Assembly: GCA_029448655.1 (NCBI GenBank)
Contig: JACCLO010000006.1
Coordinates: 62,001-126,000 of the forward strand
Reading direction: 5' to 3'
DNA length: 64,000 bases
From: Wolfiporia cocos
Taxonomy: Eukaryota; Basidiomycota; Agaricomycetes; Polyporales; Phaeolaceae
Of this stretch, positions 1 through 11,077 are shown piece after piece (positions within the stretch are counted from its first letter, which is position 1; every line of letters begins with the position of its first letter). The position numbers and the translations under genes are program-made. Under the pieces are notes generated by a model, which saw only the letters and a program-made list of their open reading frames with translations, had not been told where the DNA came from and did no database searches.

Positions 1-757
1 GTGATACCAACGCGGGCGCAGCCCGGGTATAGGTGAAGCCGGTTGCCGGATACCTTGCGGTATAATGGCGATTGGCCGTGCTTCGTTGGATGACCAAGGC
101 GAGACGCCGAGGTCGTTATGCTATTGGGCCAGCAGGCACCGTAGCATGTGATATGTCCGGACCGGAAGGTTACCGGAACATATGTTGGTCTTAGCCGTGA
201 GGCGAGGACCGGTGTTTGGGCAACGCCGTGATGGCAGAAGCCCGGGACTTGGAGTACGCCGAGTCCGTGGGAGGCCGAGAAGGCCGTGACCTATAGCGAT
301 ATAGCCTTGATGCTATTATAGTGCTGTATGGTCGTGTTGCCATTATTATGCGAAGGCGTGGCGCGCCTGAGGTGCCATTGTGATCAAGGATCTTATGGCA
401 GTGGGAAGCCGGGAAGGCCGACCCAATAGTACAAGGCCGCGAGGCACTGTTTGTACATGTGGACATTATTATGCGAGCGTGCCGCGCTCGGCCTATCATT
501 ATGATCTAAGATCTATGACGTGGCTTGGTCTTGCTCTGTCGGGCGAGACCTGTATGACGTAGCTGTAGTGTTGCTATTGGACCGGAAGGTGCCGTAGCAT
601 TATGTAAGCTAGTCATGTGGTGATAAGCCCAGTTAAGAGCTTGTCGTGGTGGCAATGGGAGTTAACCCGTAGATAACTTGTAGGTAGACGTATAAATCCC
701 AGGTAAATTGCTATAATCGTAGGAAAAATGCTGTAAGCCCCAGATAAATCTGTGACA
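1..757 (-). repeat. LTR family D, copy D0 (partial, cut by window edge)
   Basis: Matches positions 58601-59356 of the complete D1 LTR almost base for base and ends in the same CTGTGACA terminus at 757. It sits in the protease-proximal part of the B0 pol gene; the sequence resuming at 758 (CCCATATACCC) matches 52903 onward in intact B2. CCCAT at 758-762 should be the right half of its TSD; the left half lies outside the window. The short reading frames inside are not genes. Confidence 0.85.
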
Positions 758-904
758 CCCATATACCCAGAGTGTTACTTCGACACGGAAAGATCGGGCG
801 AAGTCGCGCGCATCGTTGCCAAAAATATGATACATTGACTCGAATACACTCTTTACAGCGGGTACGGGACTAAAATTACACGGGAGCACAAGTGGACAGG
901 TCAT
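758..904 (-). pseudogene. B0 pol, N-terminal fragment
   Basis: Start codon at 904-902, overlapping the gag stop as TGATG, then about 50 codons matching the first 50 residues of the B2 Pol (nearly identical). The frame is broken at 757/758 by LTR D0, upstream of the DSGA protease motif, so no enzyme domain remains in the window. The remainder is expected beyond the left edge. Confidence 0.85.
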
Positions 905-3181
905 CACATGTGCTCGGTGGGAAAACCCGAGGCAGAGCTTCCGTAGATGCCCAGGGTGTTTGCGGAGTCGGCTATCCGCTTGCGAAGCCAGGGCAGATGT
1001 GTCCTGATGGAGTCGCCCGACGGTGTAGGCGCAGTCGAAGTCGAGCCAGTCGACAGGGTCTGGACGGGGCTGGTGCTTTCTGCCGATCGCACCGGGCTCC
1101 CGCTTTTCTCCTCATCGCTGATGCGCGTAGTGGGGGCCAGAGGAACCACCGCTGGTTGCTTCGGAACGTTGGTCCGGATGGTCCCTACGGTGGCTTGGGG
1201 GGACTCGTCTTCGTCGTCAGTCACCAGTTCCTGGGTGCTGACAATTCGGACCTTGTATTTCTTTTTTGGGTCCAATTTCTTCTGGCCCGACTGTTGCGTT
1301 CCGCTCGACGAGCCTGTCGGCTTCGTCGTTCCGCTTCCACTACTGGCCGGCTTGGCTTCCTTCGGCTTGTTCTTAGGGTTCTCAGGACAGTCGCCCCATT
1401 TGTGTTGTCCAGGGTGCTTGCGACAGTCCTTCCCGTAATAGCCGGTTTCCTTTGCCTTGCCTTTGCCTTTGTCATCAGCCTTGGCAGGCTTCGACGTAGC
1501 TTTGTCGGCGGTCTTGCCAGACCCCGACGACTCCTTCTTCTTTTCTTCCTCAAAGATCTTGCCTTTGAGCTTGTCTGGGTATTGCCTCTTGTAGAGGTCG
1601 ATGGCCATATCGAGGTATACCTCCCAGTCGGTCGGCATTGTAAAGCCGGGCACCGATTCCAAGGTAGCGAGGGTCTCTCGCACCTTTTCCGGGAGGATCC
1701 GTTTGATGTGACTGAACAACGTCTTGTTGTCAGTCTCGGCCAGGCGAGCCAGGGTCCTGAGCTTCTGTGCCCAAGAAAAGAAGTCCGATTGGAGCTTCTT
1801 TTTCCCTTCATCTCCGAAGTACCCTTCAATCTCCTTTTCGGCAATTTCCTTGTCCGTCTTCTTGCCGTACACCTTTTCGATTGTTTCCGCGAACGTTTTC
1901 CAAGTGTGACCCGAGGTTTGTCCGGCGGCGATTTTATCGACTACCGGCGACATGTATTGGTAGGCCTCGCCCGTAAGCCGTAGCAGGGCTTGGCGGACCT
2001 TGTCTTCCTCGAGGGTCACCTTGGCGTCTGCGAAATACATGCCCATTTTTTGGATCCACTCTTTCGACGAGATGGAGTCCTTAGGGCCCGAGAATTTGGG
2101 CGGCTGAGTCGGTTTGGTCTGCTGGAAGTTGACCGTTGTGGCTGCTGCTGTCGCGGCTGCCGGTGCGTTTTTTAGAGCGGTTAACTCCGCTTCGAGTTGG
2201 TCAATCCGTGACCTGGGCACCGCTGGGTCCCGCGGTTGGGACTGCCGGACGCTTTTGCAGTACTGCAATATCTTTTTCTATGCGGACGAACCGATTTTCG
2301 GACAGGGTGTCCAATTGTTGCCGCAAACTCTCCGCTTCCTCTAGTGCTTCGATTCTATTTTGAAGCACCTGGTTGTGACTCCGAATCTGGTTGGTCTTGT
2401 TCCAGACCATTTCCATATTCGTGTCTACCCGGCTTTTGTATGCCGCGAGGTTGCTGTAAAGGTGGTTCTTGGCTTGGTACAGCGCCTCCCTGTAAGCTTC
2501 TTTTCCCACCTGCAGAACTTCGTCTGGGGCGGCCACTTCCAGAGTGCGCTGCAACCTTCCCATCAATTCATTCTCGCTCCTTTCCGGTTGCGCGACAATT
2601 TCCAGGGTTCCCCTTTCATAGGAGGGGAGGAGATCGGGGAGCGTCCCAAATAGGGGCTCCGTGTCGACTGGTTCCTCCGGCCGTGGAGTCTCGCTGCCTT
2701 CAGGGATGATGACTGCTTGGCGTGCGGGTGTTTCCGGGTTGAAGAGCCTGGAAGCTCTTGTGCGTGGCGACGCTTCTTCCTGGGAGTACCAGTGGACGTC
2801 ACCGTACAGGACTATGAGGTCCGACAGGGGGATGGCGGTGCAATAGTTGTCCCACCTCCACCACGAGATGTGGTTCCTGGTCGAATCTTCCCCATAGTAC
2901 TTGATGTACGCCGTATGGTTTACGTTCAGGAATGGGCGCACATGCGCCGGAATTGAGTTGAAGGAGGTGACACTCCCCCTAACTCTGATGCCGAATACGA
3001 CTCGCAGGTAGTCCATCAAGCAGGTTTGCTCTCCGGGCCACGCGTGCTTGCCGACGGCGGGGCGGTAGGCCGTAGCCACCTTGTGGGTGTTGTACAAAGC
3101 GCCTTGGACGATTGTGTAAGACACCATTGCTGGACAGTATTTGTCAGCTTGAGTTATTTTCTTCCTTAAACGATAATTCAA
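904..3181 (-). pseudogene. B0 gag, frameshifted
   Basis: Homologous to the intact 763-residue B2 Gag (53048-55339) over its full length: N-terminal domain of about 160 residues, a coiled-coil stretch, the capsid-like region and the basic Lys/Ser/Gly-rich tail. Two open segments (2201-3181 and 904-2268) are out of frame because 14 bp present in B2 (near 54347-54362) are missing here near 2205-2208. Otherwise nearly identical to B2. A full-length Gag cannot be made from this copy without frameshifting. Confidence 0.85.
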
Positions 3182-3189
3182 GAAAAAAG

Positions 3190-3272
3190 TGCCTTTTCAG
3201 GACTTAAGTGCCTTTTCAGGACTTTTCGCAGTCAATGCCATGCACCAAAAAAAAAATGCCTTTTCAGGACTT
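3190..3272 (-). repeat. Three direct repeats between B0 ORF1 and gag
   Basis: The plus-strand 16-mer TGCCTTTTCAGGACTT occurs exactly at 3190-3205, 3209-3224 and 3257-3272, inside the 99-nt spacer between the end of ORF1 and the start of gag. Each unit can fold weakly because AGT(G)CCT pairs with AGGACT. The same three units occur in B2. Confidence 0.9.
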
Positions 3273-3280
3273 TCTATCTA

Positions 3281-4096
3281 CTACAGCTGGGGCTTGCCAA
3301 GGTCGAAGTTGAGACCGCTATGTATTAGATGTGTTTTTAAGTACGTAACGTGCTTCTTCACGTCTAGATCCCCAAAAACGTGCTCCACCCTCCTGAGATA
3401 TTTTTCGAGGCGGCGGAGATCTTCGTTCTTCATGGAGTCCTGACGGACCCTTTGCTCCAGGTGTGTGGAGAGATCGTCGAAATCGGTGACGAGGGTGGTG
3501 AATTTTGTTATGATGGGGGCCGTGGTGGTTGCGTCGGGGACTTTCCATAGCCGGAAAAGGTTCTTGTGGGCGGCGTTCATCTGTTTGTCGACGTCCAAGA
3601 ACCAGTCCCACTTCTTCTCCGTGCAATGGACGTCCCTGGGGTTCGGAAGACCCCGTTTCTCGACCCACTCGGCCGGCATCCTAAGCTCCTCTACTCTCTC
3701 CAACAGCGACTTCTTGGGGGGCTGGATTCGCTCCCGAAGACTCCTCACCATTCTCTCTTCCTCAACCCTCTTCCTGGCTGCCTCGGCGATTAGCTGATCC
3801 AGGCTCTGTTTCTGGATCCGGGCCTCGAGCTTCTCCTTCTGTCGGAGAAGCTTGTCGAGCTTCTTCCGCCTGATGTCGTCGAGGGCGGCCTCATGGTTGA
3901 CCCTTCGGATCTCCTCCGGGTCAGGGTTCGGCTTCCTGTAGAAGACGTCTTTGCCCTTTCGGGACTTTCCTCGCTTTGGGGCTGTGACCGCGGAAATGCG
4001 GTCTTCGAGCGATTTAGAGGAGGCAATGTGCCATTCCTCGCGCTCCCCCGTAGCGGCGTTTCTTGGGGTAACCGTGAAACGTGGTGCTTTTGGCAT
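3281..4096 (-). CDS. B0 ORF1, coiled-coil protein upstream of gag
   Basis: 271 codons, ATG at 4096, intact. I do not recognise a catalytic domain. Residues about 75-125 are rich in Lys, Arg, Glu and Leu and read as a long amphipathic or coiled-coil helix; the N-terminus is basic. It is about 97 % identical by eye to B2 ORF1 (55437-56252), and its C-terminal third resembles family A ORF1 (12780-13703): both share the order TxV..[LF][DE]DL, a basic stretch, N-x-D, then KYxxxx. A structural or RNA-binding role in the particle is a guess. It is transcribed first on the element RNA, before gag, on the minus strand. Confidence 0.75.
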   Translation of the reverse strand: MPKAPRFTVTPRNAATGEREEWHIASSKSLEDRISAVTAPKRGKSRKGKDVFYRKPNPDPEEIRRVNHEAALDDIRRKKLDKLLRQKEKLEARIQKQSLDQLIAEAARKRVEEERMVRSLRERIQPPKKSLLERVEELRMPAEWVEKRGLPNPRDVHCTEKKWDWFLDVDKQMNAAHKNLFRLWKVPDATTTAPIITKFTTLVTDFDDLSTHLEQRVRQDSMKNEDLRRLEKYLRRVEHVFGDLDVKKHVTYLKTHLIHSGLNFDLGKPQL

Positions 4097-4798
4097 GACT
4101 ACGTAAAAAGAAGTCTAAGTAAGCTATTCTAGTGGAAATCACGCGGTCTTCTGTCGGGGCTTATCGTCGCTTCTTGATGTGTCGTGCGCTTATCCTCCGG
4201 CGTCAATGGGTGCTCCGCCCTTGACAGGAGTTAGTGTCGGCGACTGGATTGCGTCTCTCTCACGCTACCAGGTGGGGGATACAGCAGGTCGTCTTCCCTT
4301 GACGCCTGGAAATGCAGGGTTTGGGGTATTACACCCCGCATGTGCCCACGCCTCACTCCAGTTAGGTGGCTGCCAGTGTTTAAACCAAACCCATGCCCTG
4401 AGGGACTTAGAGGGCACCAAGGCCAGAACTCTATCGTTCTGAAGCCGTATCGGCAGCGGTTCTAGGCAGGGCAACTCGTGCCCACCATCCCAACTCTAAA
4501 TAGAGTGGCCCCTGTGCGCCTGGGGATAGGCGAGAAGGTCGTCTCCGGCCCGGTCAAGAAGTTACACCGTTGCCATCGATTCCCAACATATGGGGAAAGG
4601 CTTGACAGCCAGTCCCCTGGTTCCGCTTAAGCCTACGGTCCGGCTTTTTGCCCGAAGGCGGTGATCCCCCAGAGCTCACTAAGGATACCCCGCTGCCTGG
4701 CGGCGAGCGGGGGTGCGCAGATGGCGACGAAAAACCCCTAGGAAGAAAAAATCCCAGACCCTCAAAGAGGGCGGGGGCGAAAGCAAGTTCTATTCATA
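4097..4798 (-). other. B0 5' leader
   Basis: About 700 nt of untranslated leader between the 5' LTR and ORF1, nearly identical to 56253-56955 of B2. It holds no convincing gene; the short plus-strand frame at 4179-4442 is also present in B2 only because the DNA is the same. It includes the self-primer site next to the LTR (minus strand TGAATAGAACT, plus 4787-4797). Confidence 0.75.
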
Positions 4799-4892
4799 TA
4801 ACACAAGATAACACTTACTTGTAATGATCTTGGTATTGCTGGTTAGGCAAGAGATATAAGCAGTTGTTAAGCAGGATACGTTGAGTGGTTAA
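4799..4892 (-). repeat. 94-bp terminal piece of a B LTR
   Basis: Repeats the first 94 bp (plus-strand order) of the B LTR, from TAACACAAG to GAGTGGTTAA, and is followed at once by a complete 618-bp B LTR starting TAACACAAG at 4893. It directly joins the B0 leader, so it is the end of the B0 5' LTR. Most simply B1 inserted here or a recombination joined two elements; the matching remainder of this LTR is not found at the other end of B1 (31777). Confidence 0.75.
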
Positions 4893-5510
4893 TAACACAA
4901 GATAACACTTACTTGTAGTAATCTTGGTTTTGCTGGTTAGGCAAGAGATAAGCAGGTATTAAGCAGGATACGTTGAGTGGTTAACTCGTAGTATGAATGC
5001 AATGAATAGAACTGAGGCAATAGCGCTCAGCAAGTCCAGTATATATACATGATAAATAAGACCCCTAACAGTCTTATTAGATAATACTAATGTCCGTATT
5101 CGTATGTACAAGTCCCCAGGTACCTAAGTACTTAGTAATATACGATAAATACATATACCGATCAAAACCGGGATATAGAAAGGCGGCGTAGGCCGCACGA
5201 ATAGCGTTTTGCGCTCTTGTCATTACAAAGACGGGGCGTGACCAAAGCCCGGTCCGCTGACGTTTATATGCTGACAGCTTCCGGACGGAATGTCCGATTG
5301 GCTAGAACTAGACATGTGACTGATGGTAACTACTAGTGATAAGATAAGACCGTCGTTACAGGAGATAACGCGGCCATCATTCGGCACGTATGTAACCGTT
5401 AACTTATGAACCAGATAAGCCAGTTATTGGTCTAGAAAGTCGTAGATAATTCGCAGAATTGCCGGAAAAATAGTAAGAAATATAGGGAAACTAGGAGAAT
5501 TCTTGTGACA
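4893..5510 (-). repeat. B1 3' LTR (618 bp)
   Basis: Full-length B LTR, on the minus strand TGTCACAAGAAT...CTTGTGTTA. The adjoining minus-strand sequence ends in AAGGGGGGGGTAA (plus 5511-5523), the polypurine tract that primes plus-strand synthesis. Several single-base differences from the B2 LTRs are visible. Confidence 0.9.
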
Positions 5511-5600
5511 TTACCCCCCCCTTAGACTTCAACGACCCCGTTGAGAGTAGAAGTTGTGCTAGAGCCCATTGAAGGGTTAGACTTTACGATTTTTCCACTT

Positions 5601-8600
5601 TTATCGTCCTGTCGATCCAAAACCTTGTGTACCGCGCTTGGTTGGCTTGTTGAACTGCTCGTTGTAGGGTCCACTTCCATGTAGGTGAGGTCGAATTTCT
5701 TTCTCAAACTTCTCCTTGGTCATGGATTCCTGTATTTCGGGCGTGATTGCTACTTCGCAGATTAGCTGAGCAATTCGATCGCCTTTCTTTACTTGGTACG
5801 GGTCTCCAGTGAGGTTCATCAACATGACAAAGACTTCTCCGCGGTAGTCATGGTCTATTACTCCTGCGAGGACATCGATGCCCTTTTTCGCAAGTCCAGA
5901 CCTTGGCGCTATCCGACCGTATGTCCCATAAGGAACTTTGATACGAATATCGGTGGGGATCGAGGCGGATTTCCATGAATTAATTAGGATATCCTGCGCG
6001 GCGTATAGATCGTAGCCGATCGCATCGGTTGTTCCCCTGGTCGGTAGTTTGCCATTGACTCCTACTTCGATTTCCATGTCTTCGTTGAACTCAACATCGG
6101 AATGTACCCATTGCCCTGTAAGAGGGTCGCGCTTGTAGTACACTTTCGGTTGTGTAGGGTCGACATCGTCTCGATATTGGGGCCAGTCGTCGGGCCAGAC
6201 ACACGTGTCTGAGTCCCAATCTGGCGAGTCAGGGTCGAAGACGGCTATAGTCTGCCGTGTTCCGCCGAGTCTAGTTGATCGGCGAAGGGGTTGATTTGGG
6301 TCGGTACTAAGGGCTGAATATTTTGCCTTGTACTCGTCCAGAATCTCCTTAGCGTTAGCCAGGTGTTCCTCGATTTCCCACGTATACTCCGCAGGTCCGG
6401 TGCCTTTCCAATGGATAAGGTATTCCCACCGGCCGCGTCGGTTACGATGGTCGAGAATGGCTTCCACTTCCCATTCTTCCGGGTCTTCCATTTCCATTGG
6501 CTTGTCAGCCGCAGGAGGATGACTTTTCTGACCTTCGATGGTTGATTCCTTGTACATAACCAATTTCGAAGCATGGAACACAGGGTGATAAGCCCTATAT
6601 TGTGCGTCCATGTACACTTTGAACGTTACCGGTCCCAATTTTTCCGTGATTCGGAATGGGCCGATGTAGCGTGGTGCTAGACTTCTTTCGGTGTCTTGCC
6701 AACTTCGCATGTCCACGAGTACTTTGTCGCCCACTTTGAAGGGGACAACTTGCTTCTTTTGGTCATAGTACCAGGACCATCTTTCGGCTGCAATTTTCAT
6801 TGCCGCCTTAGCTTTCTCTTGTGCAGAGAACCGTGTGTTCGCAATTTCTACTAAGTCTTTGTTTCGACTTGGTTCGAAACTGCTTGGTCCTGCAATTGGA
6901 TGACGACCTAATTCCACCAGGAACGGAGATTCCTTGGTAGTTTCGCTGGCTGCATTATTGTACGCAAATTCCGCTGTTGGTAGGAACTCCGACCAGTTAT
7001 CTTTTTGGTACGTGTTGATGTAGCACCACAGATACTGTTCGAGTATTTGATTCACTCGTTCGGTTTGTCCGTCTGCCTGCAGATGGTACGCAGTAGTCAT
7101 CGACCTTTGAATTCCTAGCAGGGTGCACCATTCACCAAATAGTTTTGAGGCGAATTGCGTCCCTCTGTCCGATACTATCTGTTTCGGTAACCCGTGTAAG
7201 GGATATACCTTTTGATAGAGTATCGTAGCTAGGTCTTTTGTTGAGAAGGTATTTTCGATTGGGAAAAACCTTGCTCTTTTGGTCAACCGATCCACTACGA
7301 CCATGATTGCGTCATGCATTCCCGATGGGGGTAGCTGAGTAATCAGGTCTATTGTCACCACTTCCCACGGGCCTGACGGCACCGGTAAGGGTTGCAGGGG
7401 GCCGTACGGCTTCTGCGGGTGATTCTTCATACGTTGGCATATGTCACATCCGTCTACGTATTTTTTGACGTAAACGAACATTCCGGGCCACCAATAGTTG
7501 CGGCTTAGCAATTCGTACGTCTTGTAACGTCCGAAATGCCCAGCTGACTTGTGATCGTGATGATACTCGACCACTTGCCGTCTGATATCCGCTGGTGTAG
7601 CTGGAACGTAGACTTTGCCTCTTCAGAGGAGTAACCCTCCTTCGTAGTTCCATTCTGATAGGTCTTTTTTGAATTCACGAGGGCCGGATGAGAGCAGCTC
7701 CTTGTAGTCTTTTGTGACCTTGTCGTCTAGCAACGCTTTGCGAATCTCTCGGAGTATCGATTCGTCTTCCGATTGTGGGGCAGCATGGGAGGTATCAAGA
7801 GCCATTGCCATGTACTCTTGCTCGAACCACTCAGGTTTCAGAAGAACCTGGTCGCGATTATCGAGATCCACCCCCTCCTCATGGTCTGGCCGCCTGGACA
7901 GAGGATCCGCGGTTAGCATTGTTTTGCCAGGTTTGTGCTTCATTTGGAAGTTGAAGCGTGAGAGGTACAGTGCCCAACGGGCTTGTCGTCTCGTCAGTTT
8001 TTGCGCCATTTTGAAATAGGTCAGGTTCAGGTGATCCGACCATATCTCGAATTTTTCATGGTGTCCTTCTAGGTAGTGTCGCCACTCCTCTAGAGCCCTG
8101 ATTACAGCCAACATTTCCTTGTCGTAGATCTCGTAGTTCCTTTCCGGGGCACTTAGCGATTTGCTATAGTACGCCACGGGGTGAAATTTTTTATCCGTAG
8201 GATCTAACTGAGATAGTACGGCTCCGGTAGCGAAGTCTGACGCATCTGTTTCTACGCGGAAAGGCTGATCGTGCGACGGAATTCGAAGCACGGGCGCTTT
8301 GGTAAATGCTTCCTTTAGGGTTTGGAAGGCATTTTCCTGCTCGGCGTCCCAATGCCACGCTTCTGACTTTTTGGTCAGCATGGTGAGTGGTTTGGCTATT
8401 TTTGAGAAGCCTTCTATGAATCGCCTGTAGAAGTTGGCGAATCCAAGGAAAGCTTGAACCTCTTTGACCTTAGTAGGTCTGGGCCAGTCCTGAACTCCGG
8501 CGTACTTCTTCGGATCCATCATGATGCTACCGTCGGATATGATCATTCCTAGGTATTCGATGGAAGATTGTTCGAAAAAGCACTTTTCGGGCTTAGCATA

Positions 8601-9779
8601 CAAGTCCGAGTCCTTCAGGGTTTGTAGAACCCCTTTGGTAAGTCGCCGATGTTCCTCCATATCATTCCCGAAAATCAAGATGTCGTCTAGGTAGACAACC
8701 ACCTTGCCGGTCCGAATGAACGGTGCGAGGATAGAGTTCATCATCGCTTGGAACGTTGCGGGGGCATTGCAGAAACCGAAATACATTACCGTTGCCTTGT
8801 ATAGTCCACGGTGTGTAATAAACGCCGTCTTCCATTCATCACCTTCCTTGATGCGGACATTATTGTGTCCCCATCTAAGGTCTATTTTGGTGAAGATGGT
8901 CACATGGGACAATTGATCGATGAGGTCATCCATCCCAGGTATCGGATAACGATTTCTCACGGTTATTTCGTTTAACCTCCTGTAATCGACAACCATCCGC
9001 AGTCCTCCGTCCTTTTTGTGGACGAAGAATACTGGGGATGCCATTGGACTTTCGGAAGGTTAAATGTAACCCTTCTGTAGTTCGGTGTCTATCCACTCAT
9101 CCAAGCTATTACGCTCTTGGGGAGACATTTTGTATGGTTTTACCGGGGGAGGAAGCTGCGCATCTGGTTCAAGCACTATGGCGTGATCCCAGGGCTTCCG
9201 TTCCGGCATCCTCTCTGACGCCTTTTGTGAGAACACCGTTGGCCCATACTCTTGGTATTGTTCGGGCACTAACGATTGCCATTTTTCAATGTCAATCGGT
9301 GGTGTGTTTTCCTCACGGTCGTCTGCTTCGTCGAGGTCTTTGTCAAGTACCTCGGCTACCAACTGTGTCAGCAGGTTCATTTCCTCGTCGTCAAGGGTTG
9401 CCACCCAAGCAATCAAAGGATTTTCGGGGTCCTCCTCTCCTAATATGTCCACGGGAGTGTCCCAAATCAAGTTTATCTCGATGATTTCCTTTTCTGGGAG
9501 TTCAACTGCTTCCTCCTCAGAAGAGCGGTTACCCTTTTTTCTGGCATAGGGTTGGTCGTGTGTACAGCGTGCATATTCCATTTCTCCTTTCCTCCAATCA
9601 AAGGTAGAGTTGTAGAGATGTAACCAGTCATAGCCAAGGATTAGGTCTGGTTCTAGGTGCATGACCGTCAGACCTATTTTTTCTTTGTGTGTGCCATGTG
9701 CTTTTACTGATTGCGTTAAGCGGCCGGCGACGTTTTCTGTTCCGTCTGCGTTTGTAACCGTAATAGGAAACGCTAATTT
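5601..9779 (-). pseudogene. B1 pol, main part (RT, RNase H, integrase, chromodomain, dUTPase)
   Basis: Homologous to B2 Pol from just after the protease start to the C-terminus. The frame is interrupted by a TAA near 9061-9063 (where B2 has an Arg codon) and a TGA near 7620-7622 (Arg CGA changed to TGA); a 9-bp in-frame deletion lies near 9705. RT motif YLDD (about 8690), integrase zinc-binding and DDE segments (about 7560-6980), a chromodomain (about 6350-6490) and all five dUTPase motifs (5610-6060) can still be read. The other end of the gene continues at 21054 beyond element A1. Confidence 0.9.
9775..9779. repeat. Left TSD of A1 (AATTT)
   Basis: AATTT here and at 21054-21058 flanks A1; intact B2 has the single uninterrupted site (52801-52810, GCTAGTTTGTCGG, one base different). 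Confidence 0.9.
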
Positions 9780-10209
9780 TGTCACAGATTTGGGACATGC
9801 CACTATTTTTCCCGTATTTTTACCTATTTATCTGGTATTTCTACGACCTTGTAGACATTTACGCTGCTAAGCGCCCGTCTACACGTACACGCAACCAAAC
9901 AACACGTACACAACGCGGTATACGTCCACCTGTCATAACAACACGTACATAACACGCCCGTACGCGTCAATGACTCAGCGGACTAACCTCCGGTGTCACG
10001 CGCCTTACTCATATCCCGATACCGGGCTATGTCAATACACTTGGATAAGCGGCCCGCTCGTTATCACATGCCAATGCCCTTACGATTACTCATATCCCGA
10101 TGCTGGTATATAAGAATCACATGCATGGCTTACTAACATGGCTACAGCCACTTCCACAACATGGACCTACGGTCCAAACAAAAGATCTTACTGGTGCGGC
10201 CATTACCGG

Positions 10210-10781
10210 TGTCACGGATGTGCCCAGGGGGGCCACTGTACTTCCCTCGCTATAGGTTCCATATGCGGCGCTAGGCGTACGCCGCGTCTCTGGTCCTCAG
10301 CCACCTCCTCGTGCGTCTCTCTAGCTTGTTGGTCACCTGACTGTTAGGTTAGCGCTGTAGGGTAGCGCGCGCCTCAGGTATCTCACGTTACGGTCACACT
10401 AGTTACAATGGTCACTGTAGTTACATGTATCATGTGCCCTCTTAGTTACGGCGCACAGGCCACTACTTTAGGGCGGCCATTACTGGCCAACTCACCATGT
10501 ATAAGTACGACGGATGAGGACTTACATCCTCATCCTTGAGATTCTCGTCAATGCACATAGTGCCTCTCTTACTACTTCCCTGCGCGTGCTCTGGCCCGAG
10601 GGCCCCTCTTGTCTTGCTTGACTGTGTGATGCCTCTCTAAGTCGCCTCTAGGAGTCCTTAGGTGGGGCTCACCTTTGGTACAGCCGACAAGGTCACCGCT
10701 GGCGCGGCTTCGCACACGTCTTGTAGGGCGTTAGGGATTCCCCCTGAGTCCAGGGTCGCACAGACGAGTAAGTCTGTGACA
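10210..10781 (+). repeat. Solo LTR E1 in the A1 5' LTR
   Basis: 572 bp, TGTCACGGATGT...GTCTGTGACA, flanked by ACCGG at 10205-10209 and 10782-10786. The empty site (ATTACCGGCGC) is intact in the A1 3' LTR near 20780. It contains a TATAAG at 10500 and, just after it, a perfect 9-bp stem GGATGAGGA/TCCTCATCC (10512-10520 and 10527-10535). No internal region of this family is present, so its coding content is unknown. Confidence 0.88.
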
Positions 10782-10888
10782 ACCGGCGCACATGGTCTAT
10801 TGTAGTTTACGACTTAACCATATTAGTTATGTCTGCGCACAGACCACCTTCATGTTTGGCTCCCTTACCGGTAACCAAACAAAGCATG

Positions 10889-10933
10889 TATATAAGTAGG
10901 GCTATCACTGCGGATAAGCCTTAGATTTGTTCT
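10889..10933 (+). promoter_or_regulatory. A1 LTR core promoter and RNA 5' end
   Basis: TATATAAG at 10889-10896, then AGATTTGTTCT at 10923-10933, 34 nt downstream of the first T, the usual TATA-to-start distance. The 11-mer is exactly complementary to the site at 11058-11068, which independently suggests that the RNA starts here. The same arrangement stands in the other A LTRs. Confidence 0.7.
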
Positions 10934-11057
10934 CTGCATTCGCACAGTCACATATCATCTCTGCTTGCGCCCACTAGCCTCCTCAGCAACCTCCAGCAAC
11001 TCCTTCAAGTCGCTTTCAAGGTTATAGTGTGAGTCCCACAGTCTAGTCTGTGTCATA

Positions 11058-11068
11058 AGAACAAATCT
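11058..11068 (+). promoter_or_regulatory. A1 self-primer binding site
   Basis: Two bases (TA) after the LTR comes AGAACAAATCT, the exact complement of AGATTTGTTCT at 10923-10933. No TGG..., the start of tRNA-type sites, follows the LTR. This matches the layout of Tf1-type elements, where the first 11 nt of the RNA fold back and prime minus-strand synthesis. Confidence 0.75.
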
Positions 11069-11077
11069 CCCCCTACC

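Larger units (their letters stand above)
758..4798 (-). mobile_element. B0: internal region of a family B Ty3/gypsy chromovirus
   Basis: Read on the minus strand this is leader, ORF1, gag and the first 50 or so codons of pol, in the same order as B2 (48531-56955). It is bounded by LTR D0 on one side and by a piece of B LTR at 4799 on the other. Most of its pol and its 3' LTR lie beyond the window. A 14-bp deletion in gag shows it is no longer a full coding copy, although ORF1 is open. Confidence 0.85.
9780..11055 (+). repeat. A1 5' LTR, split by E1
   Basis: 699 bp of A LTR once E1 (10210-10781) and its extra TSD copy are removed, the same length as the A1 3' LTR and the A3 5' LTR. U3 runs to about 10922, R begins near 10923 and U5 ends TCTGTGTCA at 11055. 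Confidence 0.92.

Noticed and set aside
892..1983. Plus-strand frame of 363 codons opposite B0 gag, and similar long frames opposite gag in B1 and B2
   Set aside because: Shadow of gag on the other strand; broken differently in the copies and of low complexity.
11056..11077. tRNA-type primer binding site after the A LTR
   Set aside because: No TGG-starting site; the sequence matches the element's own RNA start instead.
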